Shown: positions 1 to 6,616 of the stretch, one piece after another | How positions within the stretch are numbered: the stretch's first letter is position 1 | How the letters are laid out: every line of letters begins with the position of its first letter | Assembly (NCBI GenBank): GCA_031291305.1 | Contig: JARLJH010000008.1 | Span: 1-50,515, forward strand | DNA length: 50,515 nt | Direction of reading: 5' to 3' | Origin: Rhodoferax sp. | GTDB lineage: Bacteria; Pseudomonadota; Gammaproteobacteria; Burkholderiales; Burkholderiaceae_C | Position numbers and translations under genes: made by a program | Notes under the pieces: generated by a model | Seen by the model: the letters and a program-made list of their open reading frames with translations, nothing else | Told to the model about the DNA's origin: nothing | Databases searched by the model: none

Positions 1-127
1 CCTGATAGAAAAAGAAGCCAAGAGAAACCAAGCCCAAAAACCGGGCACCGTAAACTTCCAGCTTTAACCCGGTCAAGCCACCAGTCAGAAGTTCTCAACT
101 TCCTCCGCCTTCAGGCTCATACCTGGA

Positions 128-493
128 TTGGAAAATACTGAACGCATTACCCAACTATTAGCCGGCAACCTCATTACCGATGCGGCTCGCGCGTACATCA
201 CAGGTTTAGTGGAGGCTCATGGACTTGAAGGCTGTGCGACGTTGACCCACAACGACCAAATCGGAATGAGTGTGTTCGAGGACGAGAATGGTGACCAGAC
301 CCTCTACTACGACGGCTACGGTAACGGGCGCGAATACGTCGAAGCGTGCTACTGCGACATCAAAGACATTCTTGACGTGGCCGAGGCTCAGGACAAGATA
401 CCCGAATGGTGGCCCGAAGAAGGCACGGTGATTGATGTCGATTGCAATTACAACGGTTATGGCTCTAGATTGACGACCAAGGGGTGCCTTTGA
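128..493 (+). CDS. Hypothetical acidic protein, 121 aa
   Basis: Unrecognised small protein. The frame opens with TTG at 128; no ATG or strong ribosome-binding site precedes it, so the start is uncertain. The product is acidic, with many Asp, Glu, Tyr and Gly residues and a Trp-Trp-Pro motif near residue 93. There is no signal peptide or membrane segment. Residue composition looks like a folded cytosolic protein rather than a random frame. The overlapping minus-strand frame has arginine- and valine-rich low-quality sequence and is rejected. It shares orientation with the next gene and may be cotranscribed. Function unknown. Confidence 0.5.
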   Translation: MENTERITQLLAGNLITDAARAYITGLVEAHGLEGCATLTHNDQIGMSVFEDENGDQTLYYDGYGNGREYVEACYCDIKDILDVAEAQDKIPEWWPEEGTVIDVDCNYNGYGSRLTTKGCL

Positions 494-622
494 AAGTGAC
501 AAGCCATGGTTGCGAGCTGGGTGCCCGACGCTCAGCGCAGGCAAAGTTTTCCGAAGGCGTCTCCAGAGCGATAAACCACGTCGCTGTATTGGATGTCATC
601 AACCAACAAATCAGGACTTCCC

Positions 623-1027
623 ATGAGTACCCAAAACATCATCTTTACTGAAATTGATTCACCTGACTGCGAAATAGCAGTCGAGGACTTGAGAGATTTG
701 CAGGAACGCGGCATCCAATCTGAAATTCGTGTCGTATTGACTGAACATGGTCACCTCACTATTTCGGCGGTCCGTTGTAACGCGGGGACCCCTCAGCGCC
801 AGTGGAACGGTGTGGACCAAGCTTTCCGGTTACACGCAAAATGTGCGGAGCATCTCGAGCGCTTTCTGTCTTCCAACGGGGTGCAAACATTGTTGCAAGA
901 TGCTTACTCTGGTCACACGGTGAAGTGGGATGGCCACAACCATGTTGGCGTGCTTGACGACGACGCCCAAGAGGCATCCCACAAACTACATCAGTTATTT
1001 GAGGTGTATGGAATGAGGGGCAAGTGA
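623..1027 (+). CDS. Hypothetical protein, 134 aa
   Basis: Unrecognised protein. I chose the ATG at 623 because an AGGAC sequence lies just upstream; an in-frame ATG at 593 would add ten residues without a ribosome-binding site. The N-terminal half contains a segment resembling a beta-rich domain (EIRVVLTEHGHLTIS); the C-terminal half is His-rich with no clear motif. There is no transmembrane segment. A Rho-independent terminator follows at 1099-1123, so this gene and the one at 128 may form a short transcription unit. Function unknown. Confidence 0.5.
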   Translation: MSTQNIIFTEIDSPDCEIAVEDLRDLQERGIQSEIRVVLTEHGHLTISAVRCNAGTPQRQWNGVDQAFRLHAKCAEHLERFLSSNGVQTLLQDAYSGHTVKWDGHNHVGVLDDDAQEASHKLHQLFEVYGMRGK

Positions 1028-1098
1028 TTCAGGGAATTTGAATACGAAGTAGCCGGTAACAGCGAAGACTGAACCTGCAAGTTCAAGCGCCTTATTTC

Positions 1099-1123
1099 AA
1101 GCCCGCCTCGTGCGGGCTTTTTT
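1099..1123 (+). terminator. Rho-independent terminator after the 623 gene
   Basis: AAGCCCGC pairs with GCGGGCTT over a 5-base loop and is followed by a run of T residues. It lies 72 bases after the stop codon at 1027 and is oriented for plus-strand transcription. Confidence 0.8.
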
Positions 1124-1429
1124 GTGGACGGACAGGGTGGCGCTGCCAACGGTGGCTGCGTCGTCCACAGTACGACCTCGGCATCTTGGGACGTGCCAAG
1201 TTTTCTGTGCTGTCACTGTTTGGCAATGTCGCCATGCCTGCTCGATGGCAAGACAGACAAGAAGAGCGTCCCTTGGCAGGGACGCTCAATCAAAGCCAAT
1301 TGGCTGGCCACTGACGGCACCAGCACTCGGGTTAGGCAAACTCCCGTCTTCAATGTTGCCGTGGATGAAACCAGTCATTTCTACGGGAACTGGCGTCCAA
1401 CTATCGTTATGTTGGAAGTCAACGGATGA
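1124..1429. other. Gene-free stretch with hairpins
   Basis: No convincing coding frame. The overlapping plus-strand frames (1110 and 1124 onward) have the low-complexity look of chance frames. The main structure is the 9-bp hairpin at 1264-1287. Weaker inverted repeats occur around 1192-1207 (CTTGG/CCAAG). TGCCAA and TTGGCA each recur, echoing the loops of the giant RNA, but most of these are not in clear hairpin loops. Confidence 0.4.
1264..1287 (-). terminator. 9-bp hairpin with TTGGCA/TGCCAA loop, possible terminator
   Basis: GAGCGTCCC pairs perfectly with GGGACGCTC around a 6-base loop that reads TTGGCA on the plus strand and TGCCAA on the minus strand. On the minus strand it is followed by TTCTTGTCT, a weak U tract, and it lies about 140 bases beyond the stop of the 1430-1912 gene, so it may terminate that gene. 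The loop equals one of the predicted kissing loops of the giant RNA at 3474-4818. Confidence 0.5.
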
Positions 1430-1912
1430 TTAGGTGGGCTCAACCAACGGTGCCGTATTGGGTGCATCGGCGGGTTGCCCCTTTTTCGGGCGGTTGACCT
1501 TTCGTTTCAAGCCCAGGGCTTGGGCGGCTATAAAAAATGCATACCACTTTGCCTCAATTTCTTTGACCTGGGCCACCAATGCCTTGCGCGTCTCTGTCGT
1601 GGTCGCAAGCTCAGCACAGGGTACCAGTTCGTTGACTGCATATTCGAGATACCTCGGCAGGGTGTTGAGCCAGGCATTGGGCCTGGGCTCATTTCCCTTG
1701 AGCGCCTCCTTCAGTTCTGCCTTCTCGGCTTCGTCAAGTTTTGCAAGTAGAGCATTCGGCACCTGACCATATCGGGTGTAGGCGTTGATGCTGCCGAGGT
1801 ACTCGGTCGTGCGCACCGGGTGGACAACAATTTTCCCCTCCGAATCCTTTACTGCCGGCTTGTAAACAGCGCGCTCCAAGCTCAGGTTCGACTTCCGTCT
1901 TCGTAAAAACAT
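1430..1912 (-). CDS. Hypothetical basic protein, 160 aa
   Basis: Unrecognised protein. The start at 1912 is supported by AAAAGGACC upstream of the ATG. The sequence is helical and charged: a basic N-terminus (FLRRRKS), a central Lys/Glu-rich stretch likely to form amphipathic or coiled-coil helix (LDEAEKAELKEAL), and a Lys/Pro-rich tail. No signal peptide or membrane segment. Such small helical proteins in mobile elements are often DNA-binding or regulatory, but nothing here proves that. The gene is separated from the 2391-3275 gene by the repeat cluster at 1972-2339. Confidence 0.6.
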   Translation of the reverse strand: MFLRRRKSNLSLERAVYKPAVKDSEGKIVVHPVRTTEYLGSINAYTRYGQVPNALLAKLDEAEKAELKEALKGNEPRPNAWLNTLPRYLEYAVNELVPCAELATTTETRKALVAQVKEIEAKWYAFFIAAQALGLKRKVNRPKKGQPADAPNTAPLVEPT

Positions 1913-1971
1913 GTTGATGTGGTCCTTTTTAGTAATTGAACGCAGACCATTCCGGCGTTCAACTTTGTATT

Positions 1972-2339
1972 GGCACGGCTTTTATTGCCGTGCCCAGGAC
2001 GTGTAAAGCTTGACTGCAGGGAACGTCATGCCCAGCACACAGCATCGCGTGCCGTTGCTTTCCCTGCGGGGCGTGTAAGTGCCGTGAAGCGGGACAGCGT
2101 CAACCGTGTTCGGTGCGCCGCTCTGCCCCGCAGAAACGGCATTTCTTGCCGTGATGACAACTGCACGCGGGGCATGCTTTTGCCGGGAGTCGGGGCAGTG
2201 CTTGCCGTGTCACGGGCATCACGTGCCCCGACCACGGCAGACCGCGCCGTGACGGTTTTTGATGCGGGGCAGTGCCATGCCGTGTTCGGGGAAAAAAATG
2301 CCCCGAATCAGCAAAACATCGGGGCACCCGGTTGCCGTG
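1972..2339. repeat. Cluster of TGCCGTG and GGGGCA repeats forming nested hairpins
   Basis: A 370-bp noncoding segment built from two short motifs. TGCCGTG occurs as direct copies at about 1986, 2080, 2147, 2203, 2278 and 2333, and as CACGGCA/CACGGC at 2233 and 1974; GGGGCA/TGCCCC recurs about six times. They combine into inverted repeats: 1972-1994 (8 bp), 2050-2141 (TGCCGTT/AACGGCA enclosing CTGCGGGGC/GCCCCGCAG), 2147-2239 (TGCCGTG/CACGGCA enclosing a 9-bp stem at 2189-2232), and 2285-2326. It could be an iteron-type replication origin, regulator sites or a structured RNA; the sequence alone does not decide. Confidence 0.65.
2292..2326 (-). terminator. Intrinsic terminator for the 2391-3275 gene
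   Basis: On the minus strand TGCCCCGA pairs with TCGGGGCA (2326-2319 with 2306-2299) over a 12-base loop and is followed directly by seven T residues (2298-2292). It lies 65 bases after the stop at 2391. A competing hairpin (2285-2307, TTCGGGG/CCCCGAA) shares the CCCCGA arm. Confidence 0.75.
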
Positions 2340-2390
2340 TTTAGGGCATTTGGTGACCCGCATCCCGCTGCAAGTCGATAAACGTGGCTT

Positions 2391-3275
2391 TTATTGCTGC
2401 GCCAAACCCGTTTCTGTGTGGCCACCGCCAAGTTCACCCCGTGCCAGTTGCCCAATGGTGTCGTCCCCAAACACCTTGAATCGTCCCATTTTTGGGAGGT
2501 GTTGGCTCGTGATTTCCGTTAGCGACCGCAATCGTCCAGCTTTATCGCCGTACTTCGCAGCCAGCACGGTGTACCGCCCCAGCCATGCCTTACGTACCAG
2601 CCCCCATTTACTATCCGCCTCGCGGTGCAGTTGCAATACCTGGGTCCGGACCCCTGAGAACAATGGCCGCCGGCGCTGGTAAGCCAATGTGCCACGCAGG
2701 CCTTCCAAGTGACCGGCATCATCACGACCGAAATTCAGCTCCTTGACATCGCGCTCAATGGCAGCCAGGACGTGACCGTAGGCGATGGTCGTCATCTTCC
2801 AGGTCCAGGTCGAGCAGTCTTTGATGACCTGTTTTTCCTTCCCGGTCTTGGCATCCATCAGGGTTCGGGCGTCTTTTTTGTGCGCGTACAGCAGCACATA
2901 GTCATCAAATTCGATGTGCCCATTGGCCCGTGGCGCGTGTTTGGCAACATGGGCATCCGGCGACTTTTTGTCCGCCAAGCCCCCATGGCCATCACTGGTC
3001 AGGACCCACCACGCGACATTGCCACTCGTGGTGGCATACGCCACGAAATGAGCCAAGGCCAGACCTTTAGACCGGTCATACGTCCGACCCCGCTCGTCAC
3101 GCAAGACCGGGTACCGGCCAGCCATCTTGGCAGCGAGTGCTGGGAGCTTGGCCGGTGCAATGACACCGCCAATCCAGTGCGGATTGCCGCGCAAGACGAG
3201 GGTTTGTAGGTGCTGCATCAGGACGGTTTTGCCGGTGGGGATGCGCAGGTCGAGGACGGATTGGGTGGTTGTCAT
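2391..3275 (-). CDS. Hypothetical protein, 294 aa
   Basis: A long, well-composed frame I do not recognise. It begins with ATG at 3275 without an obvious Shine-Dalgarno sequence. The protein has a basic middle segment rich in Lys and His (about residues 100-150), aromatic clusters (WWVLTSDGHGGL near residue 90; WTWKMTTIAYGHVL near 160), and a C-terminal region rich in Arg, Leu and Gly. No signal peptide, no membrane helix, no nucleotide-binding loop. Its neighbours are the repeat cluster and the promoter region of the giant RNA, which is transcribed divergently from it. A role in the element's own biology (replication, regulation or RNA binding) is possible but unproven. Confidence 0.65.
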   Translation of the reverse strand: MTTTQSVLDLRIPTGKTVLMQHLQTLVLRGNPHWIGGVIAPAKLPALAAKMAGRYPVLRDERGRTYDRSKGLALAHFVAYATTSGNVAWWVLTSDGHGGLADKKSPDAHVAKHAPRANGHIEFDDYVLLYAHKKDARTLMDAKTGKEKQVIKDCSTWTWKMTTIAYGHVLAAIERDVKELNFGRDDAGHLEGLRGTLAYQRRRPLFSGVRTQVLQLHREADSKWGLVRKAWLGRYTVLAAKYGDKAGRLRSLTEITSQHLPKMGRFKVFGDDTIGQLARGELGGGHTETGLAQQ

Positions 3276-3431
3276 GGTGATATCGCCATTTGTAGGTAGA
3301 GGGTCATACCTGTAGCGACCAAGGTCACGAATGGGGTGTCCGCCACCACCAGTGGGTCGTCTGCATCAGCTGAAAGTCAGAATGGGCCGTCCATAGACGC
3401 TCGATTGAGGGGTGACTATGAAGCCATTAAA

Positions 3432-3467
3432 AATTTTTCGACCCGGTCGAAAAATTGTGCCTATACG
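3432..3467 (+). promoter_or_regulatory. 25-bp palindrome overlapping a candidate promoter of the giant RNA
   Basis: AATTTTTCGAC and GTCGAAAAATT form perfect 11-bp arms around CCG (3432-3456), a typical dimeric operator shape. TCGACC (3438-3443, 4 of 6 to TTGACA) and TATACG (3462-3467, 4 of 6 to TATAAT) are spaced by 18 bases, placing a start near 3474. The -35 lies inside the palindrome, so a bound protein would block it. The hexamers are weak, so the promoter is tentative; the palindrome itself is certain. Confidence 0.45.
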
Positions 3468-3485
3468 CTGGATAGGACCTGTGAT

Positions 3486-3575
3486 GTGCGTGCCAACGCA
3501 TTGAACGGGGCCAGGTGCGCCAACACCCTCAACACTTCTCGAAGTTCACAGGGGCGCGCCAACGCCCCGAACTTC
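3486..3575 (+). other. 5' hairpin triplet with (T/C)GCCAA loops
   Basis: Three successive hairpins expose nearly the same loop: TGCG-TGCCAA-CGCA (3487-3500), GGTG-CGCCAA-CACC (3514-3527), and GGGGCG-CGCCAA-CGCCCC (3551-3568), the last extended by GAAGTTC/GAACTTC (3541-3547 with 3569-3575). Stems differ in sequence while loops are conserved, which points to loop function. Each loop is complementary to a loop in the triplet at 4517-4616. Confidence 0.8.
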
Positions 3576-4516
3576 ATCATCATCTTTTCTTCCGGCGTGA
3601 ACCCAGGTAGTTCCTGGGTGCCACAGCGCGTAGTGCGTCCTCAAACGGGCGCCCGCTACGTGTCGGAAGGGGGGCGGGGAGTAATCCCGACAGCGTAAGC
3701 TGTCGGAGTAATCCCCCGCCTCTACTTCATACGCCCGGGTTGCCGCCCGGGGTGTCAGGCACTGTTGCGCTGAATGCGCTGCTGTGCCGAGACCGTGCGA
3801 TTGGGGAAGGGCTGGCCAGGGGTAATAACCTGTCCAAGGGCTTTGCAGCCTGTGACCCCCGGATTTGTCATCCGGGATGAGCGCCTGATATGCGAGATGA
3901 TTTTTTAAGTCTGTCGGCCCGCTACCCTGCCTCCTGAACAAGGGCAGAGGCGAGACGATTACCGACATGCAGTCCAGCTGGGCGAGGCGAGGCACCGATT
4001 CGGTGTCGAAGTCCGCGACCGTACATGAACCAGGGTCTGAACCTGATGATGGGTACGGGTGGTAGCAGGGGGTGAGATGGGTCGCACCATCACAGCCGTC
4101 GGCATCACTGGGAGCAAAAGCATGTAAAAGCCCGCGAGGGCAATCGGTTGAGTGTGAGCAAGCTAGGGCCTTCAGTGCCTGGAAATTGTGGAAATGAACA
4201 GAGAACAGTGCGATGAGTACCCACCCGCTTAATGGTTTCGGGGTGAGGGAAATCTGGAGACGCGCCAGAAAGCACTGCTGTTCGTGAGCAACTTGCGTTC
4301 TACTTGTTAAGACTTGCATATCGAACCAACACAAAATGGCCCGAGGGGCGTGGAAGTAACTACCACGCTGAACCGGGGGCTATAAGCCAACTGCTGGGGT
4401 TAAGGGCAGGGAGCAATCCCTGGACAACATCCCAAGATTCGCAAGAGTCTGCCTATGCGGTTGAGTGGCCGGCGAGAGCCGAGTCGGTTGGAAAGATGAT
4501 GATTGAAGTGAACTTA

Positions 4517-4616
4517 CCCCTCCTTGGCAGGAGGGGCTTTGGGAGAAGATGCCTTGGCGGGCATCTTTCGAGCCGTGTGAGCGCTTTTATTCGGTGAGCC
4601 AGACTTGGCGGTCTGG
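4517..4616 (+). other. 3' hairpin triplet with TTGGC(A/G) loops
   Basis: CCCCTCC-TTGGCA-GGAGGGG (4517-4536), AGATGCC-TTGGCG-GGCATCT (4547-4566, plus one A-T pair), and CCAGAC-TTGGCG-GTCTGG (4599-4616). The loop set (one TTGGCA, two TTGGCG) is the exact reverse complement of the 5' set (one TGCCAA, two CGCCAA). Confidence 0.8.
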
Positions 4617-4790
4617 TGAGCCCGAGCGTTTGCAGGGTGCGCGGAAATTTGAGGCTTCGCCTCAGGTGAACCGCGGCGATTGGCAAGGAATGGGAGCTAT
4701 CCCTGATTGCGTGATTGCTTGATTCAAACCCCGGAGCTATGGCTTCGGGGTCTATTCAGCGACGCAATTGAACTACTGGCGCAAATGAGG

Positions 4791-4818
4791 AGGCCCCCTG
4801 CAAAGGGGGCTTTTTCTT
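4791..4818 (+). terminator. Intrinsic terminator of the giant RNA
   Basis: GCCCCC (4793-4798) pairs with GGGGGC (4805-4810) around TGCAAA, followed by TTTTTCTTT. It is oriented for plus-strand transcription, although no plus-strand protein gene lies upstream; this is independent evidence for a plus-strand noncoding transcript. It sits 7 bases from the stop codon of the converging reverse transcriptase gene. Confidence 0.85.
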
Positions 4819-4824
4819 TGGCAC

Positions 4825-6591
4825 TCAAGGCGAAACGTGCGATGCACTATAGTTTGCAATCGCCAACGAAATACGTTCAAGTAGCGGATTAAATCCACTG
4901 AAATTAATCTTGTTCGCATGAGCACGAACTATTTGCTCAGCAAATACATGCTTACCGTAGTGCAGACCGACGTCTTTGGTGTTGTTCGATTTATCGAAAG
5001 ACTTCACACCGATTTTCATACTCAGAACCGTTGGTGAATAGAGGTCTTCAATGCACCCCTCGCTCGCCCCAGTCGGGGGAGGGATGCACACGACATAAAG
5101 GTTACTGCCAACCCTGTAAAAGTTTGCCGAGCCGTCTGGTTTAAGGTGTCCTTTATTGGAAATAATGAATTGAATCTTCTTCCATCCAGAGTCCAAATCA
5201 ACCACAATAATCACGGGCTGGCGAGTTGCGGGTATATGAAATTTCTTTGTCTCGCCTTCATATGCCGCGATAAAGGATGCCAAGTTTGGCGCCCCGGCCG
5301 TTAGGCCCATAAGTGCATTGGTACGTCTTTCCACGCACGGGAAAACTCGGACGATTGGGTTGGCGGGAACAGCCGTTGCATCGGCCAATAGTGGGAACAG
5401 GAACGCCTGCTTCTTTATCGCTGCATATAAGTGGACCTTGTCAGTTTTACCCTCAGTCAAGATGACTGGTCGTTCCATCAAGAAGAACTCACGATAGAAC
5501 AAATATTTCCGATACTGCTTTTCTTGACTAGTCAGGTCACATTCTTTGAATGCGGTTTTGTACTTATGGTCATGTGATATCACACCAGCTTTCGGCACCC
5601 CGCCTCGAGCACGGATGTCTACCCAATCAATGAAACCAAGCATTCCTTGAAGTTGCTTCAGGGGGTCAACACTCTTCGTACATTTATTTTCTACCCTGGC
5701 TTGCGCAGCGTTGTCAAGCTTGAATTCTCCCGTGGATACGAGGCTATGCACCATGGCTCGTACTTGCTTTCTATATTCCCTCGTGACGTTGACACGCTTG
5801 TTTACGACCAAACCGGTGACTTCCTGCCTCGACTCCAGGTATTGAAGGCGTGTCTTGTTGGGATTTTCAGCAAATCCAGAGCGAATTAATACCTTCTTAA
5901 GTTTTTCCCCAAGTACCCAGTCATGACTGCCCCCAGGTACTGAATTCCTTGCAACGGCTTCCGGAAATTCATGCTTACGTGTTGAAAAAGTGATGTCATC
6001 CGCATACCTGGAGTATCTCAAACCATATTGATTGGCAACATCAATCAGCTTTAGGTCCATGGAACGCGCCACCATGTTTGCGATAATTGGGCTGCATGGG
6101 GACCCTTGAGGAAGCCCATTGTTGCGACATGCGATTTGTGCTATCAGGGTTGCGACATCCGGGTGTAGTTGGAAGCACCGGTCCTTGATTAGCGTGCCTC
6201 TGACACGTCCGAAATTGATGACTCCAAAGAAGTCCTGAAGGTCAAGATTTAAAACCCACCGCTTATTTCTATGCACTTTTGCATTGGTGATAATGGACCT
6301 GCCCTTGACAAACCCATGCACAAAGGGGGTTTTTCGAATCCCAGTATCATCAAGTTCCTTCAAACAATTGGACAACAAGTTCGTTAAATTTGATTGAAGT
6401 CGTTTGAGTTTTTCAGTTGGGGCGGAAATTGTGCGAGTTCCGCCTGAACGTTTTGAAATTTCAAATTCAAAATACCGTTGACTATCAGTCAGCTTGAACA
6501 GTAGATAAGTTATTCCCTGCGCCTTAAAGTTGAGCAGTTCTGCCAACTCAGCAAGGGTTGTCGCTTCGCGCAGCTTTTGCAACTGAGACAT
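4825..6591 (-). CDS. Retron reverse transcriptase fused to a TOPRIM domain, 588 aa
   Basis: Makes multicopy single-stranded DNA from the adjacent msr-msd RNA; the fused TOPRIM is the probable toxic effector in phage defence. I start at ATG 6591 because the sequence from there (MSQLQKL) begins like retron RTs and 6620-6627 upstream is the a2 repeat; a longer frame to 6687 would overlap the RNA. Visible: retron motif NAKVH (103-107), LDLQDFF (116-121), QGSP (162-165), catalytic YADD (196-199), VTG triplet of the thumb (258-260), then TOPRIM with TEGKTD (E380) and DLDS (D465, D467). All catalytic acids are present. Length matches the RT-TOPRIM fusion of retron Ec67 (about 586 aa). Base composition is visibly more AT-rich than neighbours, a sign of transfer. 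Lies downstream of hsdRMS on the same strand. Confidence 0.93.
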   Translation of the reverse strand: MSQLQKLREATTLAELAELLNFKAQGITYLLFKLTDSQRYFEFEISKRSGGTRTISAPTEKLKRLQSNLTNLLSNCLKELDDTGIRKTPFVHGFVKGRSIITNAKVHRNKRWVLNLDLQDFFGVINFGRVRGTLIKDRCFQLHPDVATLIAQIACRNNGLPQGSPCSPIIANMVARSMDLKLIDVANQYGLRYSRYADDITFSTRKHEFPEAVARNSVPGGSHDWVLGEKLKKVLIRSGFAENPNKTRLQYLESRQEVTGLVVNKRVNVTREYRKQVRAMVHSLVSTGEFKLDNAAQARVENKCTKSVDPLKQLQGMLGFIDWVDIRARGGVPKAGVISHDHKYKTAFKECDLTSQEKQYRKYLFYREFFLMERPVILTEGKTDKVHLYAAIKKQAFLFPLLADATAVPANPIVRVFPCVERRTNALMGLTAGAPNLASFIAAYEGETKKFHIPATRQPVIIVVDLDSGWKKIQFIISNKGHLKPDGSANFYRVGSNLYVVCIPPPTGASEGCIEDLYSPTVLSMKIGVKSFDKSNNTKDVGLHYGKHVFAEQIVRAHANKINFSGFNPLLERISLAIANYSASHVSP

Positions 6592-6616
6592 AGTGCAACA
6601 GTGAATCAAATAAGGA

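Larger units (their letters stand above)
3474..4818 (+). ncRNA. Candidate giant structured noncoding RNA (about 1.34 kb)
   Basis: No frame here looks like a protein, yet the plus strand is packed with strong hairpins. Examples: 3541-3575 (GAAGTTC/GAACTTC enclosing GGGGCG/CGCCCC), 3601-3619, 3673-3720 (outer GGCGGGG/CCCCGCC, inner CCGACAGC/GCTGTCGG with GTAA loop), 3758-3788, 3858-3876, 3993-4005, 4130-4141 (GCGA loop), 4348-4368, 4407-4422 (GCAA loop), 4435-4450 (GCAA loop), 4470-4481 (GAGA loop), 4517-4536, 4546-4567, 4599-4616, 4650-4664, 4728-4751 and the terminator at 4791-4818. Five GNRA tetraloops are visible. Three 5' hairpin loops are exact complements of three 3' hairpin loops. Size and GNRA-rich folding resemble GOLLD, ROOL or OLE RNAs; no class is assigned. 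The 5' end is inferred from the weak promoter and could be off by tens of bases. Confidence 0.8.

Noticed and set aside
1110-1433. Plus-strand frames of 101 and 107 codons
   Set aside because: They start inside the terminator at 1099-1123 or just after it, lack ribosome-binding sites and have chance-like composition.
1972-2339. CRISPR array
   Set aside because: The repeated units are only 6-9 bases, irregularly spaced, in both orientations, without uniform spacers or nearby cas genes.
3546-4334. Minus-strand open frame of 262 codons in the giant RNA region
   Set aside because: Its composition is rich in Ser, His, Pro and Cys like a chance frame, it has no ribosome-binding site, and it is explained by the structured plus-strand RNA.
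3670-4818. Group II intron or group I intron
   Set aside because: No domain V hairpin with a catalytic triad and bulge was found, no intron ORF lies on the same strand, and the region ends in an intrinsic terminator.
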